A stretch of 64,000 bases of DNA, taken from the NCBI RefSeq assembly GCF_006546655.1, contig NZ_VIAQ01000008.1, forward strand, positions 124,001 to 188,000. Direction: 5' to 3'. The translations under genes were made by a program, and so were the position numbers. This stretch comes from Methanolobus vulcani (GTDB lineage: Archaea; Halobacteriota; Methanosarcinia; Methanosarcinales; Methanosarcinaceae). Positions 17,801 to 25,476 of the stretch are shown here, one piece after another. The notes under the pieces were generated by a model. That model was given only the letters and a program-made list of their open reading frames with translations. It made no database searches and was not told where the DNA came from. How positions within the stretch are numbered: the stretch's first letter is position 1; each line of letters opens with the position of its first letter.

Positions 17801-18922
17801 GATGCTCGTATAAAAACAAGTTTGTATGGCACTCCGAAAAATGCACAGTTTTATCTCCCTGATCTATACCCTTACTCCCAGCTTATCTGTGAGTTACTGA
17901 AAACATACGGGATAGATGCGAAAACACTACCAAAAACAAATGAAAAATCCATAGATGGAGGAAGAAAATACACTGTTACAAATGAATATTTCTCAATGGC
18001 TGCTCTGATTGGGGATGTACTTGCTATTCCCGGAATTCGTGATCGGGATGAATATCAGAAGTTTTTACTGGTCCCTCAATCAGAAGGGGCAGAAGTGGAT
18101 GGACAGTATAACCGCTTTTTGCGAACTGTCCTGGACGAAGAAGGAATCAAAGACGTTAGTATCATCGCTCCGTTCATGGAAGATCTGCTCAATAAGGATG
18201 ATGTTTTTCTCCAAAATGTTTTCCTTATTCTTATTGCAGGAGACATAATCAGGAACACTCCTTATGTTTCAAGGGATAGTTACATGAAAACAGTTCTTGA
18301 CAAGATGAAAAGCGGTCAGCTGAGTATTGAAGTGCTGAAATCAGTGCTTAAAGTTGCCTCCGACGAATGCAGATCCAGAAACTTCGAAAAGAATATTTTT
18401 GCGATTGGGGAGCCAATGATCTTATATAACGATTTCCTGCATAACCACATTTTCGGGGAAATTGAATCCAGGGGTTATCGTGTAGTATGTGCTCCATTCA
18501 GTGAATACATGTGGCAATTATGGAAAGATTTTGCTGATCAGGCAAACGAGGAGAATAGACCAGTATTACAGGCAAAGCTGGATGTGTTCAAAGGCTTTAT
18601 TTCGGACATCTCTAATTCAATATCTGGCTGTAGTCCCTTTGAAAAAGATCTTGATGATCTGATTGTAAGAGCAGATAATACAATGGGTTACTATGCAGGT
18701 GCCTTTGGGAGATATAGGGGGTCGAAAATCCTTGGAGAACTTGAGGGCATGGATGGAGTTATTACAGTTACTTCTATGTATGAGAATACGGGAATCTTGC
18801 TCAATACTCTGCACAAAGGGTTCGAGAACGAAAATAACAAGCCTGTCCTCAATTTGACATTTGATGGCAATAAAAACGAAAATGACGAGTCTAGGGTTGA
18901 ATCATTCCTGTATTACCTGTAA
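14843..18922 (+). CDS. tandem BcrAD/HgdC-type ATP-dependent activase fused to an HgdB-like reductase part
   Basis: 1359-residue cytoplasmic protein. Two ASKHA-fold activase domains (about 28-300 and 347-610) are followed by a DUF2229 domain (about 655-870, with MCYPVKLINGH) and a long C-terminal region (about 880-1330) resembling the HgdB/dehydratase-partner family. Both activase domains keep the phosphate loops (GIDIGYSS, GVDIGSTS) and the two [4Fe-4S]-ligating Cys: C154/C193 and C471/C510. In the family a homodimer holds one cluster and uses ATP to push an electron to very low potential. Here the dimer seems fused into one chain. The target is unknown; 2-hydroxyacyl-CoA dehydration is not expected in methanogens, so another difficult reduction is inferred. 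AGAGG precedes the ATG. Confidence 0.85.
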   Translation: MTSPTPNNGRNTRDSVELDKMQDSDPEYSLGIDIGYSSVKIALIDEDNDVVHTDYVLHKGKIKEKLNQIIIELSEKYDTGPIVTCAVTGSESKFLSNYGDVIHINDVSALIEGSILTNENICSIIEIGGETARYITGFGKNTKSNLEISMNSNCAAGTGSFLEEQVSRLGLDIEDYSFYAAQSKSVPRIAGRCSVFAKTDVIHHQQEGVPVEDILQGLAYAVVRNYKGAVIKRLPLEKPLILTGGVAFNRAIANALKDILKLDDDELFISEKCGNIAAIGAAVIAKEKDLRIDISKILNILKDMRISSTSKVQTVNLPALGQFGLGDSGNKHICKIPDSCNDMTNCYLGVDIGSTSTNLVLIDEMNDIIAYRYLKTLGNPKKAVVEGLKELREEYGDRVNIIGAGTTGSGRYMIAKLIGADLIKDEITAQAKAAVSIDSSVDTVFEIGGQDSKYISLNDGIVTDFQMNKICAAGTGSFIEEQTNKFDINIDEFGEIALKSNKPVYLGERCTVFIETSIAAHLASGTRIEDIASGLCYSIAKNYLNRVVGQKKIGNRIFLQGGIAHNQGVVNAFQVLTGKDIVVPPFFSVTGAYGVAVLTKEEIGSAKTTFKGFNIEENSLQVINPEKPNVECKEKSEFNEMVNKLMFEDYDGSIDQSKKTIGLPRALFTYGMYPMFSAFFRELGYNVVLSDPTSEETIRLGQEYSLDEMCYPVKLINGHVAELVNKKVDYIFFPDLYTVVHPGSHTRLDFGCPYMQLAFKIVNRAMELDKKGIEMLSPTIGFSLGEEFMRNSFMALSNQLGKSPDDTISALQKGMQGFHDFEKRMEQMGKEIVKGLKPDEKAFILISKSYGVADPVLNLSIPEKLKEMGYRALPFYNLPEGDVANEHPNMYWPFGQHILEAAQVVRSHPNLYAILLTHHGCGPDTVFSHYFREIMADKPYLNIEVDEHSSGVGVTTRLEAFVNSLQNIPTETAEDMDTYLSQLSHTDARIKTSLYGTPKNAQFYLPDLYPYSQLICELLKTYGIDAKTLPKTNEKSIDGGRKYTVTNEYFSMAALIGDVLAIPGIRDRDEYQKFLLVPQSEGAEVDGQYNRFLRTVLDEEGIKDVSIIAPFMEDLLNKDDVFLQNVFLILIAGDIIRNTPYVSRDSYMKTVLDKMKSGQLSIEVLKSVLKVASDECRSRNFEKNIFAIGEPMILYNDFLHNHIFGEIESRGYRVVCAPFSEYMWQLWKDFADQANEENRPVLQAKLDVFKGFISDISNSISGCSPFEKDLDDLIVRADNTMGYYAGAFGRYRGSKILGELEGMDGVITVTSMYENTGILLNTLHKGFENENNKPVLNLTFDGNKNENDESRVESFLYYL

Positions 18923-18956
18923 TGATAACTCTGAATAAACTGATTTCAAGTATGAA

Positions 18957-19038
18957 TCCGGATATCCCGGATATAGCAGAGAACAAGAATCCAGTATAGT
19001 TGCCTGCATGCCAATTATGGATTTGTTCTCTGTTTTCC
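18957..19038 (+). terminator. long stem-loop after the activase gene
   Basis: A short hairpin TCCGG/CCGGA (18957-18971) is followed by CAGAGAACAA (18977-18986) and TTGTTCTCTG (19023-19032), a perfect 10-bp stem. The inner AATCC/GGATT can extend it after a bulge, and the stem is followed by TTTT. It lies 35-110 bases after the stop codon. A transcription terminator or mRNA 3' stabilising element is the simplest reading. Confidence 0.55.
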
Positions 19039-19227
19039 ATTTTAACATATTTACATTCTTGATTGGCTTTTAAGAAAAATGTTTTTTCTCTACGATTATT
19101 ATCAAGAAGATTCAGAGATGGAGAATAACGTGTGGAAGGGACATCATGAAGGTTAGAATATACAGAAGATACATCAATGATAAAAATATGATTTTGATAG
19201 CAAAAAAGATGGCACATCTTAGAAATG

Positions 19228-19289
19228 ATAGCAAAGTTTATTACGCTTCACTACCTATAAGGAACAATGGTTAGATATCAACCGTTTGG
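19228..19289 (+). promoter_or_regulatory. promoter and operator of the PadR operon (shared regulon site 4)
   Basis: ATAGCAA (19228-19234), TATA box TTTATTA (19237-19243) and operator GGTTAGATATCAACC followed by GTTTGG (19269-19289). The spacing from TATA to operator is 32 bases. The GGTT/AACC halves are 7 bases apart, as in site 1. This site suggests autoregulation of the PadR gene. Confidence 0.65.
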
Positions 19290-19333
19290 TAAAAAACCGT
19301 AACCTTATAATATTTGGCAAGTAAGTGTTCAAC

Positions 19334-19813
19334 ATGAGTAATATATGGAAATTTACACCGGAAAGTGGGAAGGAAAGGGGACTACTTACAGCTCTGGTTC
19401 TTCATTTACTTGAGATGGGGCCAAAATCAGGTTATGATCTGCTAAAAGAAATAGCTGAAAAAACGGGTGGCTCCTGGACCCCAAATAAAGGTACATTGTA
19501 TCCTCTCTTAAAATCCCTTGATGAAGAGGGAGTTATTCGGGTTAAAGAAATCGGCAAGCGTTCTAAAAGAATTTATGAACTAACGGATACAGGCAAAGAA
19601 ACCATCACAAATATCAGGAACATGAAGAGTCAATCTACGGCACGCGTAAATTTTTTTAAAGACATGCATTTCGAAATATTTGGTACAGAAAATCAGTCTC
19701 TAGTTAGCCTCCTGATGGAAATGAGATTTTATGTGGAAGATCTTCCCCAAGAGAAAAAAGAAAGAGCAATAGAGATTTTGGAGGCTACTTTCGAGGAAAT
19801 AAAGAAACTTTGA
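19334..19813 (+). CDS. PadR-family transcriptional regulator
   Basis: 159-residue winged-helix regulator. The PadR domain is at about residues 14-85 with the typical SGYDLLKEI and NKGTLYPLLKSLDEEG stretches. A C-terminal helical dimerisation part (about 95-159) includes a segment rich in Glu and Lys. The start is taken at ATG 19334, in the same frame as an upstream GTG at 19325. PadR proteins usually repress by binding a dyad over the promoter. This gene carries such a dyad itself (19269-19283) and is the only regulator directly behind one, which makes it the best candidate to control the four related promoters. The signal it senses is unknown. Confidence 0.85.
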   Translation: MSNIWKFTPESGKERGLLTALVLHLLEMGPKSGYDLLKEIAEKTGGSWTPNKGTLYPLLKSLDEEGVIRVKEIGKRSKRIYELTDTGKETITNIRNMKSQSTARVNFFKDMHFEIFGTENQSLVSLLMEMRFYVEDLPQEKKERAIEILEATFEEIKKL

Positions 19814-19861
19814 ACATAATCACTTGATGTATTTTATTTGTAATGTAATGAGGATTCCAGT

Positions 19862-20413
19862 ATGTCTGAAGAAATAAAGGATAATATGAAATTTAAACAA
19901 GATATTTTCATAGTACCTGTAGGGATAATTAAAAATGATCTTAAGGCCCCACCTCTTGTTGCTGGAGATGACGGGTTAAAACTGAATGATGCTTGTGATT
20001 CTGCAATTACTAAATTGAATGATTCCAGTGACAGGATATCTGAAATAATCCTTACAGACGTGTCTACTGACCTTCTGGAAGGTATTGAAGATTATTCTCA
20101 TGCAATGATTATTTACTGGGGACATGAAATCACAGATGCTGCCCGGAAACTTAAGAAAGTCCATCCTGCTGGTCTAAAGGATTATCCATTAAAAGGTATT
20201 TATTCCACTTGCAGTCCAGCCAGACCAAATCCGATTCTCATGACAATTGTAAGGATTATAAAAATAACAAATAATGGGATACTTGTTTTTGGTCTTGATG
20301 CAATTGACAACAGCCCGGTTTTGGATATCAAACCATATGTGCCTGATTTGTATCCTCAGGAAGATGTCATGATTCCTGAATGGATGGAACAGATTATGGA
20401 GAAATTTAGATAA
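19862..20413 (+). CDS. TrmO/TsaA-family methyltransferase-like protein
   Basis: 183-residue protein with the TsaA/TrmO (YaeB) fold, a beta-barrel SAM-dependent family. TrmO N6-methylates t6A37 in tRNA. The family signature is seen as CSPARPNPI at residues 117-125, compared with the usual RSPxRPNPIG, and HPAG near 101-104. The Gly after PNPI is Leu here. The gene lies 48 bases after padR and 24 bases before the FmdE gene in the same transcript. Divergence at the signature and the operon context leave room for a substrate other than tRNA. Confidence 0.75.
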   Translation: MSEEIKDNMKFKQDIFIVPVGIIKNDLKAPPLVAGDDGLKLNDACDSAITKLNDSSDRISEIILTDVSTDLLEGIEDYSHAMIIYWGHEITDAARKLKKVHPAGLKDYPLKGIYSTCSPARPNPILMTIVRIIKITNNGILVFGLDAIDNSPVLDIKPYVPDLYPQEDVMIPEWMEQIMEKFR

Positions 20414-20437
20414 GAGCTTTTACAGGAAGGATTTTTA

Positions 20438-21244
20438 GTGGTCTATGGAACATACGAAAATACAGGAATGGCTTTTTGTTCAGGAATCTTTAATGATCAG
20501 GATATCGAAATTTTGAAAGACAAACCCCGTACTAACTTTACATCGGCGATTAAAAAAATGGATGCTACATCCTGTCTAATAAAAACCGCCGAAATACACG
20601 GTCATTTTTGTCCTGGAAGTGCATTGGGCGTAATGGCTTCATTGTATGGTCTGAGTCTTCTCGAAAATGAAGTGATCGAGTCAGATGGTATTATGGAAAA
20701 CCTGCTTGCGATTGTTGAAGTGAATGCATGTTTTGCTGATGGGATCCAGGCGGTTTCGGGCTGTACGCTGGGGAATAATTCTTTGATTTACCGTGATCTG
20801 GGAAAACATGCAGTAACATTTGCAATCCGTGGAAAAGAGAAAGGTGTGCGTGTGAAGGTTCTTCCAGAGTTTAAAGAGTATATAGAAGACTCAGTTCCTG
20901 AGTTTTATCCTTTGATGGAAAAGGTTATCGTCAAACGTCAAGGAAGTTCGGAGGATGAAAAAAAATTCAAGGAAACAGCACGAGAGGCTGCATTTTCCAT
21001 GACAAAAATTCCTTTTGATAAACTGTTTTCAGTTGAGACTACTGTACCGGATATACCAGACTATGCTCCTATAACCGATTCTGTAATATGCCCTGAATGT
21101 GGAGAAGTAGTAATGGCTTCGAAAGTTTGCAAGTCGGGATTAAAGAAAGGGATGTGTTTCATGTGCAGTGGGCACTACTCAGAAGTTGAAGGTAAAGGGA
21201 TTGTTGAAAAATCCTCGGTGATAATAAAAGGCAATGATTGTTAG
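20438..21244 (+). CDS. FmdE-family protein with C-terminal zinc ribbon
   Basis: 268-residue protein. The FmdE domain is at about residues 40-200 with the HGHFCPG signature (His54, His56, Cys58). A C-terminal four-Cys zinc ribbon lies at about 217-250 (CPECG ... CFMC). FmdE was first described beside molybdenum formylmethanofuran dehydrogenase genes, but its biochemical role is unclear; metal or cofactor binding is suspected from the conserved His/Cys. The start is GTG 20438, supported by AGGAAGG seven bases upstream. It sits between TrmO-like and methyltransferase genes, an arrangement that suggests a common metal- or cofactor-linked task rather than formylmethanofuran oxidation, since no fmd/fwd subunits are nearby. 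Confidence 0.82.
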   Translation: MVYGTYENTGMAFCSGIFNDQDIEILKDKPRTNFTSAIKKMDATSCLIKTAEIHGHFCPGSALGVMASLYGLSLLENEVIESDGIMENLLAIVEVNACFADGIQAVSGCTLGNNSLIYRDLGKHAVTFAIRGKEKGVRVKVLPEFKEYIEDSVPEFYPLMEKVIVKRQGSSEDEKKFKETAREAAFSMTKIPFDKLFSVETTVPDIPDYAPITDSVICPECGEVVMASKVCKSGLKKGMCFMCSGHYSEVEGKGIVEKSSVIIKGNDC

Positions 21245-21284
21245 ATGTTCCTTTAGGTAATCTGGAGTTTTTGGATGGGATACA

Positions 21285-21908
21285 ATGAAAATATGTAGAA
21301 CTCAATGCCCTTCGGAAAGACGTAATTCTCATCACAGAGGAAAGGAAAGTAGTTTTTGGATGCATGATCCTGAACTTATTTTTAATGAACTTGACCTTAA
21401 AAAAGGTGAGGTTTTTCTGGATTTCGGATGCGGAACAGGAGATTATTCAATCCATGCTGCCGAAAAAATAGGTGAAACAGGTCTTGTGTACGCTATAGAC
21501 ATTAAAAAAGAATTAATCGATAATCTGGTTCAGAGGACTGAGAAAGCGGGCCTGGAAAATTTAATAGCTATTGTTAGCGATGCCCGCGAACAGCTTCCCT
21601 TTGAAGATAAATCTATTGATCTGTGTTTGATTTCTACGGTCCTTCACACAATGAACCTTGAAGATGCAGGAAAGACGATTTTTACAGAAATCGGACGTGT
21701 TTTGAAACCGGGAGGCAGGTTGATCATCATAGAATGCAAAAAAGAAGATTCGAAGTTTGGACCTCCGTTAAGCATGCGTATTTCCCCTGATGAAATGGAA
21801 GAATACGTTTACGCATCTGATTTTGAAAAGAGCAATATTGTAGATCTTGGATATAACTACATGATTAAATTCGTATCAATGAAAGACAATTCAGGAGTGC
21901 ACGGCTGA
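21285..21908 (+). CDS. class I SAM-dependent methyltransferase (UbiE/MenG-like)
   Basis: 207-residue methyltransferase with a Rossmann-type SAM domain at about residues 25-165. Motif I is LDFGCGTGDY (45-54), with an acidic residue after the second strand (AIDIKKE) and GRVLKPGGRLIIIE later. The N terminus holds Cys4, Cys8 and a His-His pair, which might bind a metal. The substrate is unknown; small molecules such as a cofactor, quinol or metalloid are typical of the family. It is the last gene of the padR transcript, 40 bases after the FmdE gene. Confidence 0.82.
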   Translation: MKICRTQCPSERRNSHHRGKESSFWMHDPELIFNELDLKKGEVFLDFGCGTGDYSIHAAEKIGETGLVYAIDIKKELIDNLVQRTEKAGLENLIAIVSDAREQLPFEDKSIDLCLISTVLHTMNLEDAGKTIFTEIGRVLKPGGRLIIIECKKEDSKFGPPLSMRISPDEMEEYVYASDFEKSNIVDLGYNYMIKFVSMKDNSGVHG

Positions 21909-22156
21909 TTCATTTATACAGCGAAATATTTTCTCTGGCATTTGTATTTTACAGAGCAGCTGTGAAACTATGTTTTCATAGTGGATATTTCAAAAATTTG
22001 GCTTTGTAGATAAACTATCAAAATCAGATCAATTAAATCAAAGTAGTCAAATCTGTTCAATGACAGTCAGTGGTTCAAAATTACTGTTCACTTCGTTTTC
22101 TCAGAATTTCGAGGATTTTTACAGAGCCGTTAGCTGCATTAAAAAAGAGGCATAAA
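21909..22156. other. intergenic region, no gene
   Basis: 248 bases before the DtxR-family gene. No copy of the regulon operator was found here. There is a possible weak stem around GCAGCTG at 21956-21962. Nothing else stands out. Confidence 0.5.
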
Positions 22157-22648
22157 ATGGTAACAGAAAGGGCAGAAGATTACCTTAAGATTATAAGGAA
22201 AATCATAGAAAAAAAAGGGTATGCCCAGGTAAAAGATGTTTCAAGGGAGCTTGAACTGAGTTCTCCCAGCGTGACAGTGATGTTCAGGAAGCTTACCAAC
22301 CAAGGGTACATCAACTATGAGAAATACGGCGGAGTGACCCTTACTCCTGAAGGTGAGAGAATTGCTAAGTGTACTATTGAAAAACATGGAATCATCAAGG
22401 ATTTACTGCTGATGCTGGGAATTAATGAGACCATAGCCAATCAGGATGCCTGCAAGATTGAGCATGTGTTAGCCCCCGAAACCTTTGATGTTCTTGCAAA
22501 GCTTGTTGAATTTGTCGGTGAAACGAATAACAGGCTCTATTGGATTGAGTCTTTCAGGCATTTCTATGCAACCGGTCAATATATTGACTTCAGTCCTTCG
22601 GCAAAAGATACCTGCCCGATAAACGGAAAAGAGACAAAATCAAACTAG
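22157..22648 (+). CDS. DtxR/MntR-family metal-dependent regulator, short form
   Basis: 163-residue repressor-type protein. A winged helix (about 5-70) is followed by a metal-binding/dimerisation domain (71-140). In MntR numbering the visible ligands are Asp8, His77, Cys99, Glu102 and His103; position 11 is Lys. Cys at 99 is like DtxR/IdeR (iron type) instead of the Glu of MntR. The SH3-like third domain is absent. The start is ATG 22157 with GAGG just upstream; an in-frame ATG 87 bases earlier lacks support. The gene is separate from the padR operon and is a second possible sensor of metal state for this region. Confidence 0.82.
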   Translation: MVTERAEDYLKIIRKIIEKKGYAQVKDVSRELELSSPSVTVMFRKLTNQGYINYEKYGGVTLTPEGERIAKCTIEKHGIIKDLLLMLGINETIANQDACKIEHVLAPETFDVLAKLVEFVGETNNRLYWIESFRHFYATGQYIDFSPSAKDTCPINGKETKSN

Positions 22649-22673
22649 GTCTGCATATTCAATAGCAATTTTA

Positions 22674-22741
22674 AAACAGGGGTAAGTTTCCTGTTTATTT
22701 CCATATTTTTAGATTCGGGATTACCTGCATATTTCAGGTAA
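22674..22741 (+). terminator. tandem hairpins after the DtxR-family gene
   Basis: AAACAGG/CCTGTTT (22674-22680, 22690-22696) is followed by an A/T-rich run. A second stem is TTACCTG/CAGGTAA (22721-22727, 22735-22741). They lie between two convergent genes and could stop transcription from either side. Confidence 0.5.
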
Positions 22742-22857
22742 TATAGATGTATCACAAATCAACAACTAATACAAAAAGCACTCAAAAGACAATCAGTAAA
22801 AAAAAGAATGCAAGTGCCTGTATAATAACAGACACAAGTTTCAATCAAAATCTTTGT

Positions 22858-25476
22858 TTATTTGTTCTCTTTCCTGCGTATCAGCATTGCAACAGCGATA
22901 AATGCCATTACAGATACAACAATTCCCGGTCCAGGTGTGGATTTTTCAACCTCAAAGGTTGCTGTTGAACTGCCAACCTGTGCCTCATAGGTGCCTGCCT
23001 CTTCTTCAGCAATTGTAAAGGTAACTGTAGTTTCCTCGCCAGCATTAAGACTTACACTTTGTGTACTCACAGTTGTTCCATTGACAAGGAGTTCTACATC
23101 GGCATCTCCTGCCTCAGTTCCTGTGTTTTCTACGTTAACTGTTACAGTTATATCTTCACCACTGCTTGCAACGAGTGGTGTAACCTGAAGGTTGGTGTAA
23201 GAGAACTCAGCTTGCAGTTCAAGAACTTCAAGATTAATTTCTGCTGAAAGGTACTCATCTGCTGATGTACTGATTTCGTGAATGCCTGAATCCGTGACTG
23301 TGTATTCCACAGTGCCATCAGAATCCGTTGTTCCAATGAGCTTTCCATCATAATATACATCCACGTCTTCAACATACTCGCCACCAATTGCGGTCATGAT
23401 GTAGATTGTGATGTCATCGCCATCAACAACAGTGTCAGGTGATACTTCGATGGCAAGCTTTCGAGTTGCATCATCAGCTGCAATAACTTCAACTTCCTCG
23501 CTTGCAGAAACATATCCATCCTTTTCAGCAGTAACTTCAAAAGTACCTGAGCTTCTTGGTGTGTAACTAATTGTTCCATCGGTTGATGTTTTACCGATCT
23601 CTTCATCATCGAACATAACAACTGCGCCGCTTACAGCAGCGCCTCTAGATGTCACAGTAATATCAACTTCTTCATCCTCTTTAAGTGTAGATGCTATGTC
23701 AATGGAAAGTGACTGTGTAGGTACGGTTGAAACTTCAACAAATGGATAGTAACGGACATCACCATCATCAGCAACCTTGAATGAAATATCTCCCATTATG
23801 TCAATAGTATTTCCTCTTGAAAGCGTAATTGAGTCTTCATTCTCAAGGACGATTTCATCGGATGAGAAACTTGTAACTTCCATTTTTCCAAAGGTTTCAT
23901 CAGATGATATCTCTACAAGGTCTTCTGAGATCTGGAACATTCCTTCAATGAATACTGCATTTGATTCAGATCCCTGGAATATGCTAGCAAAGTGAAGAAC
24001 TATTATAGGTACATCATCTACATCTCCGATATCTTTCTCATACACATAATCATCATCGGCTGATACAATTCCAGTGTCGACCTCATCTCCGTCCTGTCTA
24101 AGACTGATCATTACGTCGTCACCATTCAGATCCACTTCGACAATCTGAATTTCGTATCCATCCTCTAATTCCAGCGATGAACCGGCAAATAATGAGGTCT
24201 TACTGTCATCATCAATAAGGACTTTTGAGAGATATCCATCGGAAAGAAGACTTACGTCATCTGTAAACTCATTGTCAGGGTAGCCTGCAAAATATTTCTC
24301 AGCCATGAAACCAATTACCTGGAACTCTCCCCAGTCATCATATTCAAAGCTTACGTCCAGTGGCGTGCTCTTGTAAATAAGATCTCCGTCATCAATAGTC
24401 CTTCCACTGAGGTCTTCAATTTCAAGTGACTCGGTTCCTACTCCTTCATCGAGATTATAATAAAATCCTTCAAAGTTCAGTGGAGTCCATGTAAGTTCTT
24501 CATCTTCTGCAACTGTACCCCTTAGTTCATAGGTACCTTCATCTGACATGTCCAGTTCCGGGCCAAATCTCAGGGTGCTGTCATCAGCAACAATGAAGTT
24601 CAATTTACCCATAATACTAATGGTATTTCCTTTTCCAAGTGAAATTGCATCAGAGTTTTCCATTGTAATTTCATCGGAACTCAGACTATCGATTTCCATC
24701 TTGCCATAGGAGTCTCCTGATTCAAGTTCAATATAGTCTTCTGATATCTGGAAAATTCCTTCTATAAACACTGCGTTTGATTCTGTCCCCTGGAATATGT
24801 TCTCGAAATGTACTACAATTATTGGAACCTCATCATCGGTGCCGAGTTCTTTCTCATATATATACTCGTCATTAGAGGATACAATACTTGTATCTATGTC
24901 GTCTCCATCCTGTGTTAAGGTCACCATAACACTGTCACCATTCAGGTCCACTTCATCAATCTCAAGCTCATATCCTTCTTCGAGTTCAAGGGAAGAACCA
25001 CCAAAAAGTGAAATTTTATCATCGTCATCAAGTAATACTTGTGAAAGAATACCATCTGATATCAAACTGATACTGTCATCCGCAAAATCAGTATCATCAG
25101 TATAGCCGGCAAAGTATCTCTCTGCCATAAAACCAATTACCTGATATGAGCCCCAATCGCCATATTCAAAATCAGTGTCAATAGGTTTTGTGGAATATTC
25201 CAGATCTCCTTCACCAATACTACGGTCACTGTCGCTGTCAAGTGTTATTGTAAGTGTTTCAGAACCCTCGCCTGAATCCAGGTCATAGTAAAAACCTGAA
25301 TATGTAAGTGCGGTCCATGTGTATTCAAGAGAGAGATTCTCATCTGCATCCCATATTATGTTTCCTGTGCTATTATTTGCTGCCATGGCAGTGCTTGTTA
25401 ACATGAGCACTGCAATTAACAACAAAAATGGCTTAAAAGCCAAGCTCTTATTCGTTTTATTTTTCATAATCATCAT
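22858..25476 (-). CDS. large S-layer-family surface protein with two duplication domains, Ig-like repeats and CARDB
   Basis: 872-residue exported protein. It has a signal peptide (about 1-32), two tandem S-layer duplication domains (DUF1608-like, about 36-315 and 316-585), two carboxypeptidase-regulatory/PEGA-like Ig domains (about 588-667 and 668-752), a CARDB-type domain (about 753-840), and a C-terminal tail starting TPGPG with a membrane segment and RRKENK, similar to archaeosortase-processed PGF-CTERM signals. Two duplication domains are the layout of the Methanosarcina S-layer protein, but the added modules make this a larger stalk-like variant. It is very acidic, as expected for saline habitats. 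AGGGGG precedes the first of three close ATGs. Confidence 0.85.
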   Translation of the reverse strand: MMIMKNKTNKSLAFKPFLLLIAVLMLTSTAMAANNSTGNIIWDADENLSLEYTWTALTYSGFYYDLDSGEGSETLTITLDSDSDRSIGEGDLEYSTKPIDTDFEYGDWGSYQVIGFMAERYFAGYTDDTDFADDSISLISDGILSQVLLDDDDKISLFGGSSLELEEGYELEIDEVDLNGDSVMVTLTQDGDDIDTSIVSSNDEYIYEKELGTDDEVPIIVVHFENIFQGTESNAVFIEGIFQISEDYIELESGDSYGKMEIDSLSSDEITMENSDAISLGKGNTISIMGKLNFIVADDSTLRFGPELDMSDEGTYELRGTVAEDEELTWTPLNFEGFYYNLDEGVGTESLEIEDLSGRTIDDGDLIYKSTPLDVSFEYDDWGEFQVIGFMAEKYFAGYPDNEFTDDVSLLSDGYLSKVLIDDDSKTSLFAGSSLELEDGYEIQIVEVDLNGDDVMISLRQDGDEVDTGIVSADDDYVYEKDIGDVDDVPIIVLHFASIFQGSESNAVFIEGMFQISEDLVEISSDETFGKMEVTSFSSDEIVLENEDSITLSRGNTIDIMGDISFKVADDGDVRYYPFVEVSTVPTQSLSIDIASTLKEDEEVDITVTSRGAAVSGAVVMFDDEEIGKTSTDGTISYTPRSSGTFEVTAEKDGYVSASEEVEVIAADDATRKLAIEVSPDTVVDGDDITIYIMTAIGGEYVEDVDVYYDGKLIGTTDSDGTVEYTVTDSGIHEISTSADEYLSAEINLEVLELQAEFSYTNLQVTPLVASSGEDITVTVNVENTGTEAGDADVELLVNGTTVSTQSVSLNAGEETTVTFTIAEEEAGTYEAQVGSSTATFEVEKSTPGPGIVVSVMAFIAVAMLIRRKENK

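Noticed and set aside
14843-18922. 2-hydroxyglutaryl-CoA dehydratase system proper
   Set aside because: No separate dehydratase subunits, CoA-transferase or amino acid fermentation genes are near, so only the activase-type mechanism is claimed.
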